NCBI GenBank assembly: GCA_964393895.1
Contig: CAYMWP010000048.1
Location: 1 to 29,346, forward strand
Direction: 5' to 3'
Length of the DNA: 29,346 bases
Origin: B4-G1 sp964393895
GTDB taxonomy: Bacteria > Chloroflexota > Anaerolineae > B4-G1
Shown here: positions 1 through 8,189 of the stretch, piece by piece
Layout of the letters: each line of letters starts with the position of its first letter
How positions within the stretch are numbered: position 1 is the stretch's first letter
Position numbers and translations under genes: made by a program
Notes under the pieces: generated by a model
Databases searched by the model: none
What the model was told of the DNA's origin: nothing
What the model saw: only the letters and a program-made list of their open reading frames with translations

Positions 1-1487
1 CCATACTTGTTTCCGCTTTTTGTGTCCTGTTCTTTTCTTACGGTCACGCGATTTCTGCTTTTAGGGCTGTACTTGAACGGATGAACGTCTTGGATGAAGC
101 AGAGTTCCTTGTCGAAGGCAAACCCGCCCTTCTTGTTTGGCTCGCAATCTGGGGGATCCTCTTTGTCGCCGTTTCCTATTTTACCGTAAAGCTGAAGACT
201 GACTTGCGTTCGATGACAAAATTTCTGAACATTGTAGCTTTGGCGCTTGTGCTGATGGTTGGGGCAAATATCGTGATTGGCGGAGCCAGTATGTACTTGA
301 TGCCCCGCCGTGGCGCCAATGCGGAACCAGGTGCAAATACGGCCCAATCCAGCGACTCTTCTCCAACGGCGACTGGCGATCAGGATGTTTTCGACCTCGC
401 AGAATTTGAGGATTCGTGGCAGCAGGATATTGCTCTAGAAAGTACGGGTATAGTGTCGGGTTCTTTGCCAGACATTTACTATATAATCGTGGATGCCTAC
501 GCAAGAGCAGATATGCTGGAAGAGATATACCAGTTCGACAACTCTGACTTCCTATCATACTTGACTGGAAAGGGATTTTACATAGCTGATAGAAGCGTAG
601 CCAACTACCCTCAGACTTCGCTTTCCCTGGCCTCTTCTTTGAACTTTATGTACCTCGATGGTCTGGCGGCCCAGATGGGCGCCGAGTCGGACAACAGACA
701 GCCATTGCAGGTGATGATCAAAAACAACAGGACCTTTCGTTCGTTGCGCGAGTACGGATACTCCATTTTCGCTTTCTCGAGTGGATATAGATCCACAGAG
801 ATCACCGACGCTGACATATATATGGCGCCACCTGAGAAATGGGATATAACTGAATTTCAAGAAGCCCTCATCACACTTACACCGCTTTATATATTTCGAG
901 AGACGTTTTTCGATGTCCGCAGAAATCGCGTTACGTATGCTTTTGACCACGTTGCAGACGCAACCCAGGTTGCTGGGCCGGTCTTTGTGTTTGTCCACAT
1001 CCAGGTGCCTCACTGGCCCTTTATCTTTGATGTGGATGGCAGACCCATTGACCCTCCCAATGGGATTGGCATGCGTGGGGATTACAAGTACGACGAGTTC
1101 ATAGCGGGTTATAGGGATCAATTGGCCTGCCTCAACAAGATGTTGCGGGTGGCTATTGACGAGATTCTAGCACAGTCATCTGATCCCCCCATCATCATCT
1201 TACAGGCCGACCATGGGCCAGATGCCAAGTTGGACTATGGCGGTTGGAACATTGAAAAATCGTATGTGCCTGAGCGGATGTCCATCTTTAACGCTTATTA
1301 CTTCCCCGGCCAGGATTATGATGACCTGTACGATAGTATTACGCCGGTCAATACGTTCAGAGTGGTGTTCGACAATTACTTTGACGCAGATTACGAGCTA
1401 TTGGAGGACAAGAGCTATTTTGCGACTTGGAAACATCCGTATCTGTTCACTGACGTAACTGACGAGGTGATGTTGTCCGGTAACTAG
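1..1487 (+). CDS. Membrane-anchored sulfatase-fold (LtaS-like) enzyme, 5' end outside window
   Basis: The reading frame is open from base 3, and its first codons match the middle of the next gene (VLFFSYGHAIS in both), so the true start lies left of the window; the ATG at 81 is internal. Two hydrophobic stretches remain near the N-terminus, followed by a probably extracytoplasmic domain of the sulfatase/alkaline-phosphatase superfamily. Visible landmarks are PDIYYIIVDAY (metal-binding Asp, near base 490), NYPQTSLSLASSLN (candidate Thr nucleophile, near 610), HIQVPHWPF (near 1005) and ADHGPD (near 1215). The CxPxR formylglycine motif of true sulfatases is absent, so I infer a Thr-dependent phosphotransferase or phosphatase, as in lipoteichoic acid synthases and phosphoethanolamine transferases. 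The substrate is unknown. It is a tandem paralog of the next gene, 11 bases away, and is A+T-rich compared with the genes after 3181. Confidence 0.82.
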   Translation, partial: ILVSAFCVLFFSYGHAISAFRAVLERMNVLDEAEFLVEGKPALLVWLAIWGILFVAVSYFTVKLKTDLRSMTKFLNIVALALVLMVGANIVIGGASMYLMPRRGANAEPGANTAQSSDSSPTATGDQDVFDLAEFEDSWQQDIALESTGIVSGSLPDIYYIIVDAYARADMLEEIYQFDNSDFLSYLTGKGFYIADRSVANYPQTSLSLASSLNFMYLDGLAAQMGAESDNRQPLQVMIKNNRTFRSLREYGYSIFAFSSGYRSTEITDADIYMAPPEKWDITEFQEALITLTPLYIFRETFFDVRRNRVTYAFDHVADATQVAGPVFVFVHIQVPHWPFIFDVDGRPIDPPNGIGMRGDYKYDEFIAGYRDQLACLNKMLRVAIDEILAQSSDPPIIILQADHGPDAKLDYGGWNIEKSYVPERMSIFNAYYFPGQDYDDLYDSITPVNTFRVVFDNYFDADYELLEDKSYFATWKHPYLFTDVTDEVMLSGN

Positions 1488-1498
1488 GGTAGCTCCAG

Positions 1499-3181
1499 AT
1501 GAGGAAAACCGTTGTCTCTGTCGAGCTGGAAAAGGTCATAATCCACCCTTTTGTTTTTGCCACGTTCCCGATCTTGTCGCTATATGCTCAAAATATGGGA
1601 AGGGGGTACCTCCGCGAAGCCATCGGCATAGCAATTGGCGCTTTGATTTTCGCCGCTCTAATGTGGTGGGGCGTTGACCTTTTTGTCAATAATAGAGACA
1701 AATCTTCTGTCATAGTTTCCGTCTTTTGTGTACTATTCTTTTCCTACGGTCACGCGATATCCATCTGCAGAACGTTGCTTGAACAGGCGGGTATTTTGAG
1801 TGAAACCGAGTTTCTCGTCGAGGGCAGGCCGGCTCTTCTTGGTTGGCTCGTGGTCTGGGGCGCTCTCTTTGTGACCGCTTTCTATATTACCGTGAGCCTG
1901 AAAAGTGATTTGCGCGCGACGACAAGGTTGTTGAACGTCGTGGCGCTAACGCTTGTGGCAACAGTTGGAGCAACCTCTGTGGCCGGCGCCATAGATATTC
2001 ACGCCGAGATAGATGCGCCTGTTGCAGATGCTGATTCCAGCCAGGCAAATGCAGAAACGGACGAAATTACTGAGGACGAAGCCACCTGGAACGAATTTGC
2101 GGACTCGTGGCGAGAGAATGTGGCTACAGAAAACGTACCCGAGGGAAACACGGTGACGGGTTCCTTGCCAGATATTTACTACCTAGTTCTGGACATGTAC
2201 GTCAGGTCTGACTATTTGCAAAAAGTATACGACTTTGACAATTCCGAATTCTTAGCATACTTGACCCAAAGGGGGTTTTACATCGCTGACGAAAGCAGGG
2301 CAAATTATCCACACACAACGCACTCGTTGGCTTCTTCTCTCAATCTTTTGTACCTCGACGATATAGCCGGGCAGGTGGGCGAAAAATACACCAATGTCCA
2401 GCCCTTGGTTATGATGATAAAGGATAACAGAGTGTTTCAACACTTGCGCGGTTACGGCTATACCATTGTAGCGTTCTCGACCGGGCACGGCTTCACAGAG
2501 AACAAGGAAGCTGACGTGTACATGAGGCCCCCTCGACGACACTTTGACGATTTTCAAAGAGAGCTTTTGAATACCACTCCCCTCGTTGTACCACTCCATA
2601 AAACGACCGACGACTTTCACAGGGAGCGTGTTCTGTATACCTTTGACCATCTTGCAGACGCAGCCGAGATTGATTCACCAGTTTTTGTCTTTGCTCACAT
2701 TCTTGCCCCTCATCCTCCCTATGCCTTTGGCCCAAATGGAGAACCCGTCCGCTCCAAGCCACACGCAGAATACGAGTGCGATGAGTACATAGAAGCGTAT
2801 AGGAATCAGGTAGCCCACGTCAACAAAAAAACGCGAGAGACTATTGAAGACATTTTGTCCCGCTCCTCCGAACCACCGATTATTATCATTCAGGGTGATC
2901 ATGGGGCTGGCTATCGCTATTATTTCCCTGAACGGATGTCCATACTCAACGCTTACTACTTTCCCGATCAGAACTATGATGCGCTCTCTGAGGACATTAC
3001 GCCGGTTAATACGTTCAGGGTGATATTCAACGAATACTTTGGCGCAGACTATGAAATGCTCGAAGACAAGAGCTACTTTGCGGATTTCTTGAACAGCCCG
3101 TACGTGTTCGACGATATAACAGATCAAGTTTTGGATGGCGGCTTGCCGCCTTGCACTGCCTCACATTCCACTGAGAATTGA
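1499..3181 (+). CDS. Membrane-anchored sulfatase-fold (LtaS-like) enzyme, second tandem copy
   Basis: The protein has 560 residues. Five hydrophobic segments (about residues 15-33, 38-57, 66-83, 105-125, 139-160) are followed by an acidic linker and a sulfatase/alkaline-phosphatase-fold domain from about 220. This is the topology of lipoteichoic acid synthase. Landmarks are PDIYYLVLDMY (about 225-235), NYPHTTHSLASSLN with the candidate catalytic Thr (about 269), HILAPHPPY (about 397) and GDHGAG (about 465). No CxPxR sulfatase motif is present, so phosphotransfer at the cell surface is the more likely chemistry; this is inference from family knowledge. It lies 11 bases after its paralog and shares its TGA with the ATG of the glycosyltransferase that follows (TGATG), so translation is probably coupled. 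One 60-base line counted here gave 45% G+C, against 62% in a line of the next gene, which suggests a separate origin. Confidence 0.85.
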   Translation: MRKTVVSVELEKVIIHPFVFATFPILSLYAQNMGRGYLREAIGIAIGALIFAALMWWGVDLFVNNRDKSSVIVSVFCVLFFSYGHAISICRTLLEQAGILSETEFLVEGRPALLGWLVVWGALFVTAFYITVSLKSDLRATTRLLNVVALTLVATVGATSVAGAIDIHAEIDAPVADADSSQANAETDEITEDEATWNEFADSWRENVATENVPEGNTVTGSLPDIYYLVLDMYVRSDYLQKVYDFDNSEFLAYLTQRGFYIADESRANYPHTTHSLASSLNLLYLDDIAGQVGEKYTNVQPLVMMIKDNRVFQHLRGYGYTIVAFSTGHGFTENKEADVYMRPPRRHFDDFQRELLNTTPLVVPLHKTTDDFHRERVLYTFDHLADAAEIDSPVFVFAHILAPHPPYAFGPNGEPVRSKPHAEYECDEYIEAYRNQVAHVNKKTRETIEDILSRSSEPPIIIIQGDHGAGYRYYFPERMSILNAYYFPDQNYDALSEDITPVNTFRVIFNEYFGADYEMLEDKSYFADFLNSPYVFDDITDQVLDGGLPPCTASHSTEN

Positions 3182-5772
3182 TGTACCCAAGCACAAGCGT
3201 CATCATCGTAAACCTCAATGGCCGCGCCTTGCTGGCCGACTGCCTGGACGCGCTGGCAGCCCAGGACTATCCGCGGGAGCGCGTGGAGATCATCCTGGTG
3301 GACAATGGCTCTAGCGACGATTCGGTCCCGTTCGTTCGCGCGTCGTACCCATACGTGCGCGTGATCGAGGCTGGGCGCAACCTCGGTTTTGCCGGCGGCA
3401 ACAACCTGGGCGCGCGCTCTGCCACGGGGGACTATCTGGCGCTGATCAACAACGACGCCCGCGCCGACCCCCGCTGGCTGCGGGCGCTGGTCGAGGTGCT
3501 GGAGGAGCAGCCGGAGGTTGCCTGCGCCGCGTCCAAGATTCTCGACCAGGATGGTCAGAGGATTGATTTCGTCGGCCCGGTGATGAACCTCTACGGGCGC
3601 TCCTTCCAAATTGACGAGGGGCTGCCAGCCGCCCCCGGCTCTTACGATCAGCAGCGCGAGCTGCTGGCCCCCTGCGGCGGCGCGATGATGATCCGGCGCG
3701 ACGTGTTCTGGCAGGTCGGCGGCTTTGACGAGGATTACGTCGCCTACTTTGAGGACCTGGACCTGGGCTGGCGACTGTGGCTCTATGGCTACAAAGTTCT
3801 GTTCGTCCCCGATGCTATCGTCTATCACAGGCAACACCAGACCGGCGCGGGCTTTCCCGTCGAACAGCGTTATACCCTGAGCGAGGCCAACGCCCTGCGC
3901 ACGGTGATCAAGAATTACGGAGAAGAGAATCTGTGGCGTGTGCTGCCCTTCAGTCTCTTTATGGCCGTCAAACGATCGTTAGATCAGGCCGGGTTGGATC
4001 GGGAGCGGTATGCACTGGGATATCCAACTCCCGGTGACGCTCAGTCTGGCGCCATTGAGCCGGAGCCACGAATGACCCGTGTAGTTGCCTCGTTCCTGGT
4101 GGCCGTTGACCAGATAGCCGACGAGATGCCGCGCCTGTTGGAAAAGCGGCGCCGCATCCAGGCGGCGCGCGTGCGCAGCGACGAGGAAATCTTTGCCCGC
4201 TTCCCCATGCGGCCCGACAACTGGCTCTTCCCCTGGAGGCGATATCACGTGGTACAAGATCAACTGGCAAAAGAACTAGACGTGCCGGAGACGTTGCAGC
4301 CCCAACACGGCTCGCGGCTGCTCATCGTCACCCATGAGACCATTGGCCCCCGTATGGCTGGCCCTGGCATCCGGGCCTGGGAGATGGCGTGCGCATTGGC
4401 GGAGAGCTTTGACGTGACGTTGGCTGCGCCGGGAGAGCCATCTCGCCGTCACCCTGGCCTGCGCGTGGTGGGCTACGAGACTGACGATCCTTACTATCCC
4501 GGTCTGGATCCCTACGTCGCCAACGCCGACGTGGTGCTGGCTATGGGGCCGCTGTTCGCCAAGCTGCCCCGCTTGCGGGATTTGAGCAAACCGGCCATCG
4601 TGGACCTTTACGATCCCTTTGAGCTGGAAAAACTGGCCCAGTCCCCCATCGTGGAGGAGCAGCGCCGCCTGAGCGTTGACCTGGAAAGCGTGGCCCACTT
4701 GCGCCTGGAAGGCGCGCTCGGGGATTTCTTCATCTGCGCCAGCGAGCGGCAGCGTGACTTTTGGCTGGGTGCGTTGTTGGCCGCAGGGCGCGTCAACTCT
4801 GTCACCTACGCGCAGGACCCCACCTTGCGAGCATTGATTGACGTGGTCCCCTTTGGCATTCCCTCCGAGCCGCCCCAGGCGCAGCGCCCCGTGCTGAAGG
4901 GCGTCCACCCCGGCATCGCTTCCGAGGACAAAGTGTTGCTCTGGAACGGGGGGCTGTGGCAGTGGTTCGACCCGCTGACGCTCGTGGATGCGCTGGTGGA
5001 GGTGTTGCGCGTTCGTGACGACGTCAAACTCTTTTTTGCCGCGGGCCGTCACTTTGACACAGAGACTGTCCCCGAAATGCCCATCTACGCGCAGACCGTG
5101 GCCCGCTGCCGCGAGCTGGGCCTGCTGGATCGCCGCGTCTTTTTCGGCGATTGGATCCCTTACGATGAACGAGGCGCATACCTGCTGGAGGCCGACCTGG
5201 GAGTGAGTGTCCATCGGCCTAGCCTGGAGAGCGCCTTTGCTTCGCGCACGCGCTTGCTCGACTGTGTCTGGGCGGGGCTGCCCGTGATCTCGACCGCAGG
5301 CGATCCCCTGTCTGATATGATCGCCACGCGCGGCCTGGGCCAAACCGTGCTACCGCAGCGCCCCGACCTGCTGGCCGAGGCCCTTCTCTCCGCGCTGGCG
5401 GACGATGGCCTGCGCGCCCGCGTCGCCGAGAACGCCCAAACTGTTCGAGATGCATTGGCCTGGTCACAGGTCGTAGAACCCATCGTTGCCTTTCTAGAGC
5501 GTGCATCGTTCGCGCCTGATGCCCTCACCGCTTCTCGAACGGCCGCCGAGGCGCGGCGCACGGTCGTTCACCTGGAACGCTTCGAATCGCGCCTCCAATA
5601 TCTCGAATGGGAACGTGAGCAATTGGTACAAGAACGGGATGCGCTCAGAAAACACCTGGACGGTATCCGGCAGGGGCGCGTGATGCGCTTGATGAACGCT
5701 GTGGATGCCAGACTCGCCGCCCTGACGAGAAAAATCGCCCCCGCCGAGCGCCTGCCGGACGAGGGGGAATGA
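3181..5772 (+). CDS. Two-domain glycosyltransferase, GT2 fused to GT4-like
   Basis: The protein has 863 residues. Residues 1 to about 260 form a GT2 domain of the rhamnosyltransferase (WbbL) type: VIIVNLNGRALL at the start, VDNGSSDDS for nucleotide binding, INNDARADPRW as the DXD-like metal site, and FEDLDLGWRLW. A GT-B domain begins near residue 380 (LLIVTHETIGPRMAGPG) and runs to about 760. Its C-lobe has RPSLESAFASRTRLLD and WAGLPVIST where GT4 enzymes carry the EX7E motif, but the second Glu is missing, so this half may be an atypical or non-retaining transferase. The last 80 or so residues are charged and probably coiled coil (ESRLQYLEWEREQLVQERD). The ATG at 3181 overlaps the previous stop; a TTG three bases earlier is less likely. 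It opens the glycan-assembly operon and probably adds two successive sugars at the cytoplasmic membrane face. Confidence 0.87.
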   Translation: MYPSTSVIIVNLNGRALLADCLDALAAQDYPRERVEIILVDNGSSDDSVPFVRASYPYVRVIEAGRNLGFAGGNNLGARSATGDYLALINNDARADPRWLRALVEVLEEQPEVACAASKILDQDGQRIDFVGPVMNLYGRSFQIDEGLPAAPGSYDQQRELLAPCGGAMMIRRDVFWQVGGFDEDYVAYFEDLDLGWRLWLYGYKVLFVPDAIVYHRQHQTGAGFPVEQRYTLSEANALRTVIKNYGEENLWRVLPFSLFMAVKRSLDQAGLDRERYALGYPTPGDAQSGAIEPEPRMTRVVASFLVAVDQIADEMPRLLEKRRRIQAARVRSDEEIFARFPMRPDNWLFPWRRYHVVQDQLAKELDVPETLQPQHGSRLLIVTHETIGPRMAGPGIRAWEMACALAESFDVTLAAPGEPSRRHPGLRVVGYETDDPYYPGLDPYVANADVVLAMGPLFAKLPRLRDLSKPAIVDLYDPFELEKLAQSPIVEEQRRLSVDLESVAHLRLEGALGDFFICASERQRDFWLGALLAAGRVNSVTYAQDPTLRALIDVVPFGIPSEPPQAQRPVLKGVHPGIASEDKVLLWNGGLWQWFDPLTLVDALVEVLRVRDDVKLFFAAGRHFDTETVPEMPIYAQTVARCRELGLLDRRVFFGDWIPYDERGAYLLEADLGVSVHRPSLESAFASRTRLLDCVWAGLPVISTAGDPLSDMIATRGLGQTVLPQRPDLLAEALLSALADDGLRARVAENAQTVRDALAWSQVVEPIVAFLERASFAPDALTASRTAAEARRTVVHLERFESRLQYLEWEREQLVQERDALRKHLDGIRQGRVMRLMNAVDARLAALTRKIAPAERLPDEGE

Positions 5773-6728
5773 TGGCCCAGTTTCCCCTCGTTCACATAGT
5801 GCTCCTGAATCACAACGGCAAAAATCACCTGGAATACTGCCTGCCTTCCCTGCTGGCGACGGAATACCCGAACTATAGCATCCTGTTGGTTGACAACGGC
5901 TCGACGGATGGCTCGGTCGAGTATGCGCGGGAGAACTTTCCCCAGGTCGTCATCGTTCAGAATGAAGAGAACCTGGGCTGGGCCGGCGGCAACAACGTGG
6001 GCATCCGCTGCGCGCTGGAGCGCGACGCCGATTACATCGTCCTCCAGAACAACGACACCAGGGTTGACCCGAGGTGGATTGCTCAGGCAGTGCGGGCGGC
6101 TGAGGCAGACCCTCGAGTAGGCTTCGTTGGCTTCAAAATGCTCCAGGAATACATCCAGGGTGAGGACCCGGAGGGAGAGCAATTCGAAGCGCTGATGGTG
6201 GCCTGGAATCACCTGGAGATAACGCCAACTAACCACATCACGGGTGCGGCGTTGTTCGTGCGCGCTGCGGTCTTTTGCGATGTGGGCCTGCTCGACGAGG
6301 CCAGTGCTTTCTACGGCGAGGAAGACGATTTGGAACACCGAGCGCGACGGGCTGGCTACAAACTGGTCCGCATCAACGTACCCCTTTGGCATTACAATGG
6401 TGGTTCCTCGCGTGAACAACCTATCAAGTTTTCGGCGTTAGCGATGCGTCACAACATCCGCAACATGCTGAAGAACGAGACGCGCCACGAGATCTGGCGC
6501 CAACTCAAGTGGATGGTACACTTTGTCTGTCTGCCACGAGTCCAGTTCGATGAGCGAATCCCTCACTTTCGCCGGTTGCGTCCCTCGAACTTTGTCGTCA
6601 ACTCTGTGATCCTGGCCTATGCGTTGCTGTGGAATGTCACTTTCTTCCCATCAACACTGCATGCCCGCCGCGAGGCCGAGCGACGAATCATTCAAACACA
6701 GCGACGTTGGACGACGTTGGGAGTATGA
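5769..6728 (+). CDS. GT2 family glycosyltransferase
   Basis: This is a 319-residue GT2 enzyme of the WbbL/rhamnosyltransferase type. It shows VHIVLLNHNGKNHLEYCLPS at the N-terminus, LLVDNGSTDGS, NLGWAGGNNVG, the metal site LQNNDTRVDPRW, and YGEEDDLEHRARRAGY as the acceptor-side acidic motif. The C-terminal 90 residues have basic and hydrophobic stretches (LILAYALLWNVTFF-like region near 285-300) that may sit against the membrane. ATG 5769 overlaps the preceding TGA; a second ATG follows at 5772. It is similar over its whole length to the GT2 at 9216, including the shared LEYCLPS, YGEEDDL and LRRLRPS stretches, so the two arose by duplication. The sugar donor cannot be read from sequence. Confidence 0.87.
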   Translation: MMAQFPLVHIVLLNHNGKNHLEYCLPSLLATEYPNYSILLVDNGSTDGSVEYARENFPQVVIVQNEENLGWAGGNNVGIRCALERDADYIVLQNNDTRVDPRWIAQAVRAAEADPRVGFVGFKMLQEYIQGEDPEGEQFEALMVAWNHLEITPTNHITGAALFVRAAVFCDVGLLDEASAFYGEEDDLEHRARRAGYKLVRINVPLWHYNGGSSREQPIKFSALAMRHNIRNMLKNETRHEIWRQLKWMVHFVCLPRVQFDERIPHFRRLRPSNFVVNSVILAYALLWNVTFFPSTLHARREAERRIIQTQRRWTTLGV

Positions 6729-8185
6729 ATATTCTTCAAGTGACCAACGGCTTTCCCCCGGTTGATCGCGGAGGAGTGGAAACCTACACCCTCGCGCTCT
6801 CCAGGTCACTGCGCTCAGCCGGGCACGACGTGGTCGTCTTTTGCCGCGAGCCGGGAGATGGTCGTCCAATCTACAGCGTGCGCGATGAGATAGTTGAGGA
6901 TATTCCAGTACGCTTCGTGGCCAATCGCTTTGATGGCGCTACTCCGCTGGCGTCCAGGTACTTTGACAGGCGTATAGAGGCGTTGTTCGTGCGCTGGGTC
7001 GAGGAGCAACGCCCCGACGTGATCCATTTTCAGCACACGCACGGTTTATCGGCGTCGTTGCTGGCGCGCGCAGCCGAGATGGGTGTTCCGTTCGTGATGA
7101 CACTGCACGATTACTGGTACATGTGTCCCCAGGTCAACTTACTGCGTCCCGATAACGCCCTCTGCGCCGGCATTCACCACGGCGTGAACTGTTACGAGTG
7201 TATTTACGGCCGCTCCTACCCTCCCTTGGGGCCGGGCCGGCCGGACTTTGACGCACCGCTATCTCTGCCGCCGGTCGAGCCGGCCAAGCGCCACCCGCTG
7301 GGGCTGAACGACGAGACGTATTACCCTTTGCAAAAGATACTGCCCTGGCCGGTGCGCCGTCTGTTACTGGGCCTCTACGATGTAGCACGCCTCCGTGTCC
7401 TGCCTCCGGCCCGATCTCTCTGGGCGGCCGTGCGCCCGGTGGATATGGAACCGTTGCGCGTGCGGGCGCGTTACATGCGAGACGTGCTTACCCGGTGTGA
7501 ATACATTGTTGTTCCCTCCGCTGTGGTCAAAACGCAATACGTTGATTTCGGCGTGCCGGCCGAGCGGCTTTACGTCATTCCGCACGGTATGGACACGTCA
7601 CTGTGGGAAGGCTTCCGACCCGCTCAGCGGCCGCGGGGGCCAGGCCTTCGATTCGGTTACATCGGCAGCCTGTTGCGCAACAAGGGCGTTGACTTTATCG
7701 TCCAGGCCTTTCGGCGATTGGACGCGCCCGGCACAGAACTCTGGCTCCACGGCTTTGAACTGCCCGGCGCTCCGTTCGCCAAGTGGCTGCACGAACTGGC
7801 CAATGGCGACTCCCGTATCCACTTTGCCGGCCCCTACACCCCGCCGGAACTGCCCGCCATCCTGAACCGCATGGACGTACTGCTGATCCCCTCTCGGTGG
7901 CACGAGACCTTTTCCATCGTCACCCGCGAGGCGCTGCTGGCCGGGCTGCCCGTCATCGCATCCCGTATGGGTGGCATACCCGATGCCATCGAGGATGGCG
8001 TCAACGGTGTCCTGTTGCCCCCCGACGATATGGAGGCCTGGCTGGCGGCGATGCGGCGTGCGGTCGAGGAGCGTGATTGGGTCGCCGCGCTTCACCGCGC
8101 CCAACTGACTCACCAGGTCAAGTCAATGGATGCGCACGCCGCCGAACTGGCTCAACTATATACGCAGGTGCGGGACGGACTGTGA
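6725..8185 (+). CDS. GT4 family glycosyltransferase
   Basis: This is a 486-residue GT-B fold enzyme. The N-lobe begins MNILQVTNGFPPVDRGGVET, with the glycine-rich acceptor loop, then FQHTHGLSA and TLHDYWYMCPQ. A cysteine-containing insert (about residues 145-165, GVNCYECIYG) follows, as in many actinobacterial and Chloroflexota GT4 proteins. The C-lobe has RFGYIGSLLRNKGVD for donor binding and RWHETFSIVTREALLAGLPV, containing the EX7E motif of GT4 retaining enzymes. The frame is open further upstream, but ATG 6725 forms an ATGA overlap with the preceding stop and is the natural start. It is paired with the GT2 before it, and the same GT2+GT4 pair recurs at 9216-11551. It probably adds a sugar to a lipid-linked surface glycan. 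Confidence 0.87.
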   Translation: MNILQVTNGFPPVDRGGVETYTLALSRSLRSAGHDVVVFCREPGDGRPIYSVRDEIVEDIPVRFVANRFDGATPLASRYFDRRIEALFVRWVEEQRPDVIHFQHTHGLSASLLARAAEMGVPFVMTLHDYWYMCPQVNLLRPDNALCAGIHHGVNCYECIYGRSYPPLGPGRPDFDAPLSLPPVEPAKRHPLGLNDETYYPLQKILPWPVRRLLLGLYDVARLRVLPPARSLWAAVRPVDMEPLRVRARYMRDVLTRCEYIVVPSAVVKTQYVDFGVPAERLYVIPHGMDTSLWEGFRPAQRPRGPGLRFGYIGSLLRNKGVDFIVQAFRRLDAPGTELWLHGFELPGAPFAKWLHELANGDSRIHFAGPYTPPELPAILNRMDVLLIPSRWHETFSIVTREALLAGLPVIASRMGGIPDAIEDGVNGVLLPPDDMEAWLAAMRRAVEERDWVAALHRAQLTHQVKSMDAHAAELAQLYTQVRDGL

Positions 8186-8189
8186 AACC

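Noticed and set aside
4276..5343. Long open frame on the minus strand opposite the GT2-GT4 fusion (355 codons)
   Set aside because: It mirrors a well-supported glycosyltransferase, has low-complexity Gln/His/Arg-rich content and no recognisable motif; high G+C readily creates such frames.
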